Positions 1-7,283 of a stretch of 12,712 nt of DNA are shown here, piece by piece. The stretch's first letter is position 1; every line of letters begins with the position of its first letter. Made by a program: the position numbers and the translations under genes. The notes beneath the pieces were generated by a model. That model was not told the origin of the DNA and did not search any database. It saw only the letters and a list, made by a program, of their open reading frames with translations. Source of the stretch: an uncultured Bacilli bacterium (GTDB taxonomy: Bacteria > Bacillota_I > Bacilli_A > RF39 > UBA660); contig CALVSV010000114.1 of assembly GCA_944359595.1 (NCBI GenBank), positions 1-12,712 of the forward strand, given 5' to 3'.

Positions 1-96
1 CCCAGTTGGCCCAGTTGCGCCTGTTGGTCCTCCGGCTGGTCCAGTTGGTCCTGTAATTCCAAAATATACAGGACACATATTTTTCATAAATTTCAT
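1..96 (-). CDS. Collagen-like (Gly-Pro/Ala-Thr repeat) protein, N-terminal fragment
   Basis: The first 32 codons are in the window and the gene runs off the left edge. The start ATG (94-96) is preceded by AAAGGAG with a 7-base spacer; a second in-frame ATG lies three codons on (85-87). The protein begins MKFMKNMCPVYFGI and then enters GPT/GPA/GAT triplets. Glycine falls every third residue (13, 16, 19, 22, then 23, 26, 29, 32), so there is one register break at GPAG-GPT. There is no obvious hydrophobic signal peptide in these residues. Such repeats form collagen-type triple helices in bacterial surface, spore-coat or phage-fibre proteins; which applies cannot be told from 32 residues. The repeat is far richer in G+C than the neighbouring DNA, as expected from Gly/Pro codons. 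It lies 59 bp downstream of gatD with no clear terminator between them, so readthrough is possible. Confidence 0.8.
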   Translation of the reverse strand, partial: MKFMKNMCPVYFGITGPTGPAGGPTGATGPTG

Positions 97-155
97 TGTA
101 TAACTCCTTTCATTTTAATTTATGAAAAATATAATTATATAAGCAATTAAATAGT

Positions 156-908
156 TTATACCTTACTTTCTTTATTTAAATATTTATTTAGTATTTCATT
201 TTTTGCTATTTCTTCAAACTTATCATCTAATTTTGTTAAGTTTATTTTTTTATTATATTTGTTTTCTAAACAATATTTTATAATATAATCTGCTAATTCT
301 GGATTCTTAGATAGTAGAGGGCCATGTAGATATGTACCTAACACATTCTTATTATAATATCCTTCATATTCTGATAAGAATTTATTTCCGTTTCCATATA
401 ATACTTTTGCAAACGGACTATCTACATTTTCTGTTTGACCTCCGTGATTTTCAAATCCTACAATTTTAATATTTTTACCAGTTATATCAGTTTCAAGTAT
501 TATATTACCAATACATCTTTTTTGTTTATTTGTAGAAGATTTAGTATAATAATCAAATATACCTAGTCCTTCTATTTTATTATTTTCAGAATCAATATAA
601 TATTTTCCAAATAATTGATATGCACCGCATATAAGAAGATAAAACGCACCAGAATTTATTGAATGTTTAATTTTATCCTTGTATTTAATTAGATCTTTAG
701 CGACTAACTTTTGTTCTTTATCAGATCCACCACCCATAAATATCAAATCATAATCAGACAAATTTAATGATCCGTCACCTATCGTATATGTATCAATATT
801 CATATTAATTCCTCTTTTATTTAATCTATATTTTAGTATTTCTAAATTACCATTGTCTCCATATAAATCCATAATATTAGGATATAAACATAATACGTTT
901 AGTTCCAT
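156..908 (-). CDS. gatD: Lipid II isoglutaminyl synthase, glutamine amidotransferase subunit GatD
   Basis: This 250-residue class I glutamine amidotransferase (CobB/CobQ-like) releases ammonia from glutamine for MurT, which amidates the alpha-carboxyl of D-Glu in lipid II on the cytoplasmic face of the membrane. The nucleophile is Cys94 in LLICGAYQ, the same position as in S. aureus GatD. The catalytic His is His195 in YLHGPLL. The N-terminal LCLYPNIMDLYGDNGN segment and the FMGGGSDKEQ loop (about 58-66) are typical of GatD. Length is usual for the family. The start ATG overlaps the murT stop by one base (TAATG), which points to translational coupling and a fixed stoichiometry, as expected for the MurT-GatD complex. 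Identification is strong from motifs and neighbour. A cobyric-acid-synthase role is unlikely because no cobalamin genes are present. Confidence 0.95.
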   Translation of the reverse strand: MELNVLCLYPNIMDLYGDNGNLEILKYRLNKRGINMNIDTYTIGDGSLNLSDYDLIFMGGGSDKEQKLVAKDLIKYKDKIKHSINSGAFYLLICGAYQLFGKYYIDSENNKIEGLGIFDYYTKSSTNKQKRCIGNIILETDITGKNIKIVGFENHGGQTENVDSPFAKVLYGNGNKFLSEYEGYYNKNVLGTYLHGPLLSKNPELADYIIKYCLENKYNKKINLTKLDDKFEEIAKNEILNKYLNKESKV

Positions 909-2224
909 TATTGTTTCCTCTTTTCAATATTTTCTAAATATTCTTTTATCTTAGTCAGTGATGAATAATTAGAAATAATATATTTTGTATTATTAGTATT
1001 TATTAATTCATTAATTGCTTTATATTCATCATTAATAACAACAATATTATTTATATCATAATTACTACACTTAATTCTAATAGCTAAATCACTTGCTCTT
1101 GAACCAGAGCAAATAATTCTTTTAAAAGAATCAATGTTTGTAAAATCAATATCCCATATCCATGATATATCAAACCCATCATTAATTTTATCATTAATTA
1201 CAATCAATAATTCTTTTTTTTCTTTATCATCTTTTGCATCTTTAAATACTACATTAAATCCAGTTGGATTTTTTCCTAATTGTAATATAACTGAGTTATT
1301 ATTAATAATAAATTTTTGTCCTCTACCGTTTGTTGATTTATAGTTTTTTATAATATCTTTCATTATTACAGTATCTATATTATATATTTTTGAAAGAGTA
1401 ATAATTGATAAAATATTATATATATTATATAAGCTCGGATTATTTACAATATACATATCATTAATATAAATCTTATCGTCAACTATTTTATTAGCAAACA
1501 CATCGTATTTTATTTTACCAAAATCACATTTTGGACATTCAAATTTACCTATGTGTGCATATTGATAATACTCATATTTTAGTGGTATCTTACAATTAGG
1601 GCATATAATACCTTCCATCTTATCATTAGACTTTTCTTTAGAAGTTTTTAATTTATTTATACCATAATAATAATTTCTCCCTTTATTATTTATACCTAAC
1701 CTTAATACATTCGGGTCATTTCCATTTAATATTAAATTACATGGATAATCTTTAATAAAATTATCTAACTTTAAAATAAGGGTTTCAAGTTCACCTGCTC
1801 TATCTAATTGATCCCTAAAAAAATTTAGAACAATTAAAGTATCGATCTTTAAATTATCATATTTATATATTTTAGGTATCCAATGTTCATCAGTTTCTAA
1901 CACTAAATAATCACAATTAATTACACCCTTATAATTACAATTATTGATAAGTGTTGATACAATACCCCAACCAATATTATTACCACCTATATTAGCTATT
2001 ACTTTCTTATTATCTTTTTTTAATATTTGATATATCATATTTGTTGTAGTTGTTTTACCATTAGTTCCAGTAACGACTATAATCTTACCATTTATTTTAA
2101 AATAACTATATATATTATTATTTAATTTTAAAGCTAATTTACCAGGTAAAGTTCCAGCTTTTTTGCCAAATAACTTCATAGTATAAATAATAAACTTTAT
2201 AAATATTAATATTAAATTATTCAT
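908..2224 (-). CDS. murT: Lipid II isoglutaminyl synthase, Mur ligase-like subunit MurT
   Basis: This 438-residue Mur ligase homologue activates the D-Glu carboxyl of lipid II with ATP and receives ammonia from GatD. The P-loop VTGTNGKTTTT is at 51-61. A four-cysteine zinc ribbon is inserted in the central domain (Cys208-x2-Cys211 and Cys230-x2-Cys233), a hallmark of MurT. The C-terminal domain (DUF1727) carries NDGFDISWIWDID at 348-360; an Asp in this region completes the GatD triad in characterised complexes. The N-terminus has a short hydrophobic stretch (about 3-16). The start is supported by AAGGAG with about 8 bases to ATG. It is preceded by the SpoIID-domain gene (45-bp gap, no terminator) and overlaps gatD by one base, so the three probably form one transcript. 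Amidated peptidoglycan implies a real cell wall. Confidence 0.95.
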   Translation of the reverse strand: MNNLILIFIKFIIYTMKLFGKKAGTLPGKLALKLNNNIYSYFKINGKIIVVTGTNGKTTTTNMIYQILKKDNKKVIANIGGNNIGWGIVSTLINNCNYKGVINCDYLVLETDEHWIPKIYKYDNLKIDTLIVLNFFRDQLDRAGELETLILKLDNFIKDYPCNLILNGNDPNVLRLGINNKGRNYYYGINKLKTSKEKSNDKMEGIICPNCKIPLKYEYYQYAHIGKFECPKCDFGKIKYDVFANKIVDDKIYINDMYIVNNPSLYNIYNILSIITLSKIYNIDTVIMKDIIKNYKSTNGRGQKFIINNNSVILQLGKNPTGFNVVFKDAKDDKEKKELLIVINDKINDGFDISWIWDIDFTNIDSFKRIICSGSRASDLAIRIKCSNYDINNIVVINDEYKAINELINTNNTKYIISNYSSLTKIKEYLENIEKRKQ

Positions 2225-2269
2225 TTTACATACTCCTTAATACTACAAAATACATGAATATTATATCAT

Positions 2270-3373
2270 TTAAGTAGTATTATGTAAATGAGTAAAATCT
2301 TCCAATATTATACCAGTATAATAATAATTAATTATATCACTATATTTATAACCTATATTTGCTAAATAATTTGCACCAAATTGACTCATCCCTACACCAT
2401 GACCATAACCTCTTGTAATAAATCTTAATCCATCATCTATTTTAACTATATCATAATCAGCGCTATTAAGATTCAATATATTTCTTAACTTTACTCCATT
2501 AAAAGCAATACCGTCAATATAAATATTACTTACTCTATTACTTTCATTTTTATATATTACTATATTTGATTTATCATTTATACTTATACCAAGACTTTTA
2601 CTTATATCATTATATAATATATCCTTTTTATTATTATAATAATCACTATATATATCAAATTTACTTTCAACACTTCTTAAATAAGGAATATTTTCACCCC
2701 AAACATTATATGCATTTTCAGTATATCCATTACTTACAAAATGATATACAGAATTAATTAATTTACCATTATATTTAATAATAGCATTATTAGTTGAATA
2801 TATTATATTCTTTAATCTATTATAATTATTATTATATTTTTCATGCCAATGCATTTTTAGTTCTTCATTATCAAAATATTTTTGTTCATTTAACATATTT
2901 ACCATTTTATTTTCAATTAATTTTAATGTATAAGTTCTTGATACAATTGTTTGTGCTTTAAGAGCTTCATCATGGAAATTTATTGGCATTGTTGCTGCAA
3001 CTACACCTATCAAATATTCATTTAATGGTAATTGTATAATACTATTATTTTTATTTATAGTTATTATATTACTACTAATAATATTATTAGGTTTAATATA
3101 ATTAGATGAAAATACAACACTTGATATATATGAATAACTATTATTTGATAAGTTATAATGAGACAATAATAAAGTACATATTACTATACCGCTTATAACC
3201 AATTTTATTTTATTACCATTAAATCTAATTTTATGTTTTAAAACATAGTCTTTAATATTATTTATTATACTTTTTTTATTTTTATTGAAATTACTAAATT
3301 CATAATTATAATTAATATATAAATATAATATTTCTTCATTATTATCCAATTTTATTTTATAATTATCTATCAT
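2270..3373 (-). CDS. SpoIID/LytB-domain membrane protein, possible peptidoglycan lytic transglycosylase homologue with an altered catalytic position
   Basis: I take the ATG at 3373 (367 residues) as the start because GGTGG lies 5 bases upstream. A TTG four codons earlier would sit at the predicted transcription start. The first ~55 residues are polar and basic, followed by one transmembrane helix (about 57-73). The SpoIID domain then extends to the C-terminus: LPLNEYLIGVVAATMP, EALKAQTIVSRTYTL, SNGYTENAYNVWGE and the terminal GYGHGVGMSQFGA (322-334). SpoIID enzymes cleave denuded glycan strands in sporulation; related LytB-type proteins act in other wall processes. The family motif is normally VVAxEMP, with the Glu regarded as catalytic. 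Here the codon is ACA (Thr128), two base changes from GAA, so activity is doubtful. It is the first gene of an operon with murT and gatD, and no sporulation gene is otherwise visible. Confidence 0.85.
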   Translation of the reverse strand: MIDNYKIKLDNNEEILYLYINYNYEFSNFNKNKKSIINNIKDYVLKHKIRFNGNKIKLVISGIVICTLLLSHYNLSNNSYSYISSVVFSSNYIKPNNIISSNIITINKNNSIIQLPLNEYLIGVVAATMPINFHDEALKAQTIVSRTYTLKLIENKMVNMLNEQKYFDNEELKMHWHEKYNNNYNRLKNIIYSTNNAIIKYNGKLINSVYHFVSNGYTENAYNVWGENIPYLRSVESKFDIYSDYYNNKKDILYNDISKSLGISINDKSNIVIYKNESNRVSNIYIDGIAFNGVKLRNILNLNSADYDIVKIDDGLRFITRGYGHGVGMSQFGANYLANIGYKYSDIINYYYTGIILEDFTHLHNTT

Positions 3374-3389
3374 ATATACCACCAATTAC

Positions 3390-3419
3390 ATTATGTTAAT
3401 ATATATAAATTTTAATCAA
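3390..3419 (-). promoter_or_regulatory. Predicted promoter of the SpoIID-murT-gatD operon
   Basis: On the minus strand, TTGATT (3419-3414) and CATAAT (3395-3390) are separated by 18 bp. The -35 box overlaps the T-tract of the preceding terminator. The expected transcript start, about 3383, leaves a short leader containing the GGTGG ribosome binding site. This is pattern matching only. Confidence 0.45.
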
Positions 3420-3444
3420 AAAAAGAATGACTTTTGTCATTCTT
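3418..3444 (-). terminator. Intrinsic terminator of the dehydrogenase operon
   Basis: On the minus strand AAGAATGAC (3444-3436) pairs perfectly with GTCATTCTT (3431-3423) around an AAAA loop, and a run of seven T follows. The stem begins inside the stop codon of the aldehyde dehydrogenase gene, so there is no untranslated spacer. Confidence 0.9.
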
Positions 3445-4879
3445 AATCTAATATATTTTTAAGTACGATTGTCTTCATATGAGACATTTCTTTAAGTGTA
3501 GTCATTACTCCTTCATTTCCCATTCCAGAATATTTCCATCCTCCAAATGGCATTTCAAATGAACGATAGAAACTAGCTCCATTTATAACAACTCCACCGC
3601 ATTCTAATGCATCTGCAACTTTTACTGCATTTTTCATATCCCTTGTAAAAATATTTCCACAAAGTCCAAATGATGATTGATTAGCAATTTCTATTGCTTC
3701 ATCAATATTATCAAATCCTAATATAGGTACTACTGGTCCAAATATTTCCATATCTTTCATTACTTCCATATCGCGAGTTACATCAGTAATAACAGTTGGT
3801 AAATAGAATGCACCATGTCTTAAACCACCCATTAAAAGTTTTGCACCAGCAGCAACAGTTTTATTAACTTGTTCTTCTACAACTTGAGCTGCATGTTCAC
3901 TAATCAAACAACCCATATCTGAATCTTTGCTTGCTGGATCACCCACTTTAATATGGGATAATCTTTCTAATAATTTTCTTGTAAATTCTTCTTTTACATC
4001 ATTATGAATCAAAAATCTTTTAGAAGCACAACATACTTGTCCAGTATTATACATTCTACCCCACATAACTTCTTCAACTGCTAAATCTACATCACCATCT
4101 TTATCAAGAATAAATGCATCGTTACCACCAAGCTCAAGCATTACATGAGTAACATTATTAGCGCAAGTAGCCATTGTTTGAATACCTGCAGATGTGCTAC
4201 CGGTTAAACTAACTAAGTTAACACCCTTATTTGCAGATAATGCTTGTCCTACAACACTACCAGATCCGTGAATAATTTGTACTGCACCATATGGTACACC
4301 CGCTTCAATCAACAACTCAACTAATTTTGTAATAGTAAGTGGGTTTGATGATGATGGTTTAATGATAACGCTATTTCCCATTAATAGTGCTGGTGGCACT
4401 TTTTGACCAAATAAATCTAATGGGAAATTAAATGGTATTATTGCAGCAATAACTCCTACTGGACTTACCTTTGTAATTTGTATAGTTTTTTCTTGTCCAG
4501 CTTCAGTTCCAGCGGGAACAACATTACCGTACATATGTCTTGATTGTTCGATAAATGCTGGTACAGAAACATTTATATTATTTACTTCTGCAATTGCTTC
4601 ATTGATTGGTTTACCAGTTTCATCTGATAATAATTTAGCTAAATAATCTTTATTAGCCATTACTAAATCTCTAAATTTATATAATATTTCTCCTCTTTCA
4701 TGAATTGAATACTTTTCCCAATTTTTTTGTCCTTCTTTTGCTTCTTTAACACAAAGTTCAACGTCTTCAACAGTTGATTTAGGTACTGTATCAATCAGTG
4801 CATTATTTGCAGGATTAAACACTTCTGTAACTTCTTTATTACTTGAGTCACACCAATTTCTTCCGATTAAATTCTTCAT
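3443..4879 (-). CDS. NAD(P)-dependent aldehyde dehydrogenase
   Basis: This 478-residue cytoplasmic ALDH-superfamily enzyme oxidises an aldehyde to its acid with NAD(P)+. The active-site set is complete: Asn151 in IPFNFP, the cofactor-site KPSSSNP (174-180), LTGSTSAG (225-232), the general base Glu249 in LELGG, the nucleophile Cys283 in NTGQVCCASKR (a second Cys is adjacent), EIFGPV (378-383) and the C-terminal PFGGWKYSG. Length is typical. The sequence resembles succinate-semialdehyde or lactaldehyde-type members, but the substrate cannot be assigned from sequence alone. GGGAGG lies 6 bases before the ATG. It is the last gene of an operon after the iron-type alcohol dehydrogenase and FIST genes (15-bp gap). 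The pair suggests an alcohol-aldehyde-acid route with redox balancing; direction is unknown. Confidence 0.93.
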   Translation of the reverse strand: MKNLIGRNWCDSSNKEVTEVFNPANNALIDTVPKSTVEDVELCVKEAKEGQKNWEKYSIHERGEILYKFRDLVMANKDYLAKLLSDETGKPINEAIAEVNNINVSVPAFIEQSRHMYGNVVPAGTEAGQEKTIQITKVSPVGVIAAIIPFNFPLDLFGQKVPPALLMGNSVIIKPSSSNPLTITKLVELLIEAGVPYGAVQIIHGSGSVVGQALSANKGVNLVSLTGSTSAGIQTMATCANNVTHVMLELGGNDAFILDKDGDVDLAVEEVMWGRMYNTGQVCCASKRFLIHNDVKEEFTRKLLERLSHIKVGDPASKDSDMGCLISEHAAQVVEEQVNKTVAAGAKLLMGGLRHGAFYLPTVITDVTRDMEVMKDMEIFGPVVPILGFDNIDEAIEIANQSSFGLCGNIFTRDMKNAVKVADALECGGVVINGASFYRSFEMPFGGWKYSGMGNEGVMTTLKEMSHMKTIVLKNILD

Positions 4880-4894
4880 ATAATTCCTCCCTTA

Positions 4895-6058
4895 TTATTC
4901 TGAGAATCCAGTAAATGATAGCATTAAACCACCACATGTGTTAGCTGAATGATCTGCATAACCATATTCACCAAATGTATATATCATAATAAATGGTTTA
5001 TCGCCAACTACTGATTTAACTTCATCATAAACTTCATTAAATCTATCACCAATACCTAGTTTTCTACCACCACAATGAACTAAGAAGTAACCAGCAATAT
5101 CTTTTTTAAATTTAGTGTTTAACTTTTTCAATGTTTCACTATTAGATTTAATTAATTCATCTACTGTAGCGCTCATTCTAATTACTGCAGTATTAACTTC
5201 TAAATTATTACCTATATTCATTGTAAAGTCAGCGTTACCAACCATAGGGTGACGAATAGCTGTTACATTCCCTAGAATATCTTTTACACCTAATGGTGAT
5301 ACTATTGTTGCAGACAATAAGTTTTGACCCATCAATGTATTTGGATCTAAATTTCTCCATTCTGCATATTTTTTTAGTGCTGGTGTTCCATCTATTTCAA
5401 CTAAACATCTATTATCCTTAACTTTAGTTATTATACCAACATCTTCTGTTTCATGAAATGCACCAGTATATTCTGTTACGCATTCATTATTATCATAGAA
5501 GAATGCAACTGCGCAACCATCGCTAAATACTTTATCACCACATATTATTGACCAATTACCTTCTACTGTATTATCAGCAGCAGAACCTCCGAAAAATGGT
5601 ACTGTTCCGATTACATCTTCAATACCTTTAAGATAAAATTCTTCTTCTTTAGGTGATGCAACCATATAAAAGTATGATGGTACTTTGTTTAAACCAGCAT
5701 CAAGAACAGCTTGTTTTGCTATTTTCTTACCTAATTCTCTAGCATCGCCCTTTTTTGGAGAACATGCAATACCTACTGTTAAATTTTCATCAGTAAAACT
5801 CATCATACCAGCAAAACCATCTGGACTATCAATTAATCCTTCTTGTGTCATTATGGCACCAGATGATGTACATCCGATTATTTTTGCATTTTCACCTAAT
5901 ACTGATTTTACACCAGAAACAACATCATTTTGATTCATAACACAAGATGTAAATAGAAAATTTACTTTTGATTCTTTTGCATTTAATTTTTGAGCGACTT
6001 CAACCCCTGCGTCATATGCACTAGGCAAAACACTAGTACTTACATTAGTTTTTAACAT
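4895..6058 (-). CDS. FIST N- and C-domain protein (putative small-ligand sensor)
   Basis: This 387-residue soluble protein has the FIST_N domain (about 30-220) followed by FIST_C (about 225-380). Recognisable elements are NAKIIGCTSSGAI (57-69), the family hallmark FFGGSAADN (155-163), GCAVAFF (181-187) and the C-terminal GEYGY followed by NTCGG (363-377). FIST domains are predicted intracellular ligand-sensing modules, often fused or linked to signalling proteins. Here no kinase, cyclase or chemotaxis domain is attached. The gene sits between alcohol and aldehyde dehydrogenase genes: its AGGAGG overlaps the end of the upstream gene (12-bp gap), and the downstream gap is 15 bp. Co-translation with two dehydrogenases suggests it binds a pathway metabolite or serves the same pathway directly. 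That is inference; no biochemical role is established from this sequence. Confidence 0.9.
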   Translation of the reverse strand: MLKTNVSTSVLPSAYDAGVEVAQKLNAKESKVNFLFTSCVMNQNDVVSGVKSVLGENAKIIGCTSSGAIMTQEGLIDSPDGFAGMMSFTDENLTVGIACSPKKGDARELGKKIAKQAVLDAGLNKVPSYFYMVASPKEEEFYLKGIEDVIGTVPFFGGSAADNTVEGNWSIICGDKVFSDGCAVAFFYDNNECVTEYTGAFHETEDVGIITKVKDNRCLVEIDGTPALKKYAEWRNLDPNTLMGQNLLSATIVSPLGVKDILGNVTAIRHPMVGNADFTMNIGNNLEVNTAVIRMSATVDELIKSNSETLKKLNTKFKKDIAGYFLVHCGGRKLGIGDRFNEVYDEVKSVVGDKPFIMIYTFGEYGYADHSANTCGGLMLSFTGFSE

Positions 6059-6070
6059 AATATTCCTCCT

Positions 6071-7222
6071 TTAATATGCTTCTTTAAATATATTATAAAT
6101 GTCATCTACTGTTACATCTATTGGATTACCTGCAGTACATGGATCATTTATAGCCTTTTGACTTAATATCATCAAATCTTCTTCTTTAACACCAATATCC
6201 CTTAATTTTTGTGGTATACTTAAAGTTATTTCTAGCCCTCTTAAATAACTTATTAATAGATCTGATATTTCTTCATAATTTAAATCATCAGTTGGAAGAC
6301 CTAATTCATCTGCAATTTCTGCAAATTTCACATAACACTCTTTTGCATTAAATCCCATTACATATGGAAGTAAAACTGCATTAGCAAGACCATGTGGTAT
6401 ATCATAAACTGCACCTAGTTGATGTGCCATTGAATGAACTATTCCAAGTCCAACATTTGAAAATCCCATACCAGCAATATATTGCGCCAAGCCAATATTT
6501 TCTATTGCTTTATCATTTTTTGAAATTACTGCATCTTCTAAATTTTCAAATATTAATTTAATAGCTTTAAGATGCATCATATCAGTCATTTCCCAACTGT
6601 TTTTAGTAATATATCCTTCTATAGCATGAGTTAGAGCATCCATACCAGTTTGTGCTGCTAAATTAAATGGCATACTTTTCATAAGGCTTGAATCTACTAT
6701 GGCAAGCGTTGGAATGTCATTCGTATCAACACATACCATTTTTGTTTGATTATTTTCGTTTGTAATAACATAATTAATTGTTACTTCTGCACCAGTTCCA
6801 GCTGTAGTAGGCAAAGCAACAATAGGCACCGATTTATTTTTTGTTTTAGCTTCTCCACTTAAACTTACTACATCATAATGTTCCATATTATTTGATACTA
6901 TACCAATACCTTTAGCAACATCTATAGCAGAACCACCACCAACGGGCATTATAAAATCTGCACCACTAGATTTAAATGCATCTACACCATTTTGTACATT
7001 TCTAACCGTAGGGTTCGGTTTAAAATCTATAAATATATCATATGGAATATTAATACTATCTAATACATCTAACACTTTTTTAGTAATCCCATAATTAAGT
7101 AATGATTTTGTAGTTACAACAAAAGCTTTCTTAAATCCCCTTTTTGGTATTTCCTCTTTTAAAGCTTCTATGGCATTTTCACCAAAATATGAAGTTTCAT
7201 TGAGAACTATTCTTTTTATCAT
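6071..7222 (-). CDS. Iron-containing (group III) alcohol dehydrogenase
   Basis: This 383-residue enzyme reduces an aldehyde or oxidises an alcohol with NAD(P)(H). The cofactor motif GGGSAID is at 95-101 and PTTAGTGAEVT at 138-148. The four metal ligands are present and spaced as in lactaldehyde reductase FucO: Asp195, His199 (MDALTHAIEGY), His263 (IVHSMAHQLG) and His277 (DIPHGLANA). The start has AGGAGG with a 6-base spacer. It is the first gene of the ADH-FIST-ALDH operon. The gap to the upstream VanW gene is about 60 bp and has no strong terminator, so some readthrough from there is possible. Likely substrates are small aldehydes (ethanol, propanediol or lactaldehyde type), but motifs do not decide. 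Family assignment is secure; the substrate is not. Confidence 0.94.
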   Translation of the reverse strand: MIKRIVLNETSYFGENAIEALKEEIPKRGFKKAFVVTTKSLLNYGITKKVLDVLDSINIPYDIFIDFKPNPTVRNVQNGVDAFKSSGADFIMPVGGGSAIDVAKGIGIVSNNMEHYDVVSLSGEAKTKNKSVPIVALPTTAGTGAEVTINYVITNENNQTKMVCVDTNDIPTLAIVDSSLMKSMPFNLAAQTGMDALTHAIEGYITKNSWEMTDMMHLKAIKLIFENLEDAVISKNDKAIENIGLAQYIAGMGFSNVGLGIVHSMAHQLGAVYDIPHGLANAVLLPYVMGFNAKECYVKFAEIADELGLPTDDLNYEEISDLLISYLRGLEITLSIPQKLRDIGVKEEDLMILSQKAINDPCTAGNPIDVTVDDIYNIFKEAY

Positions 7223-7246
7223 GATTACCTCCTTATTATATATACC

Positions 7247-7255
7247 ATTGTATCA
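7247..7255 (-). promoter_or_regulatory. Possible extended -10 promoter of the ADH-FIST-ALDH operon
   Basis: The minus strand reads TGA-TACAAT (7255-7247), an extended -10 element, 24 bases upstream of the ATG and just before the ribosome binding site. No convincing -35 hexamer is found 16-18 bp upstream. Confidence 0.35.
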
Positions 7256-7283
7256 TATTATAAAAAAATAATATATATTTTAA

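Noticed and set aside
3371..3385. TTG start four codons upstream for the SpoIID-domain gene
   Set aside because: It falls at the predicted transcription start, leaving no leader, while the ATG at 3373 has GGTGG at a suitable distance.
5685..5933. 82-codon plus-strand open frame inside the FIST gene
   Set aside because: The FIST reading on the minus strand has clear family motifs, so this is an antisense shadow. The same reasoning removes the plus-strand frames at 1134-1343, 2566-2757 and 11877-12059.
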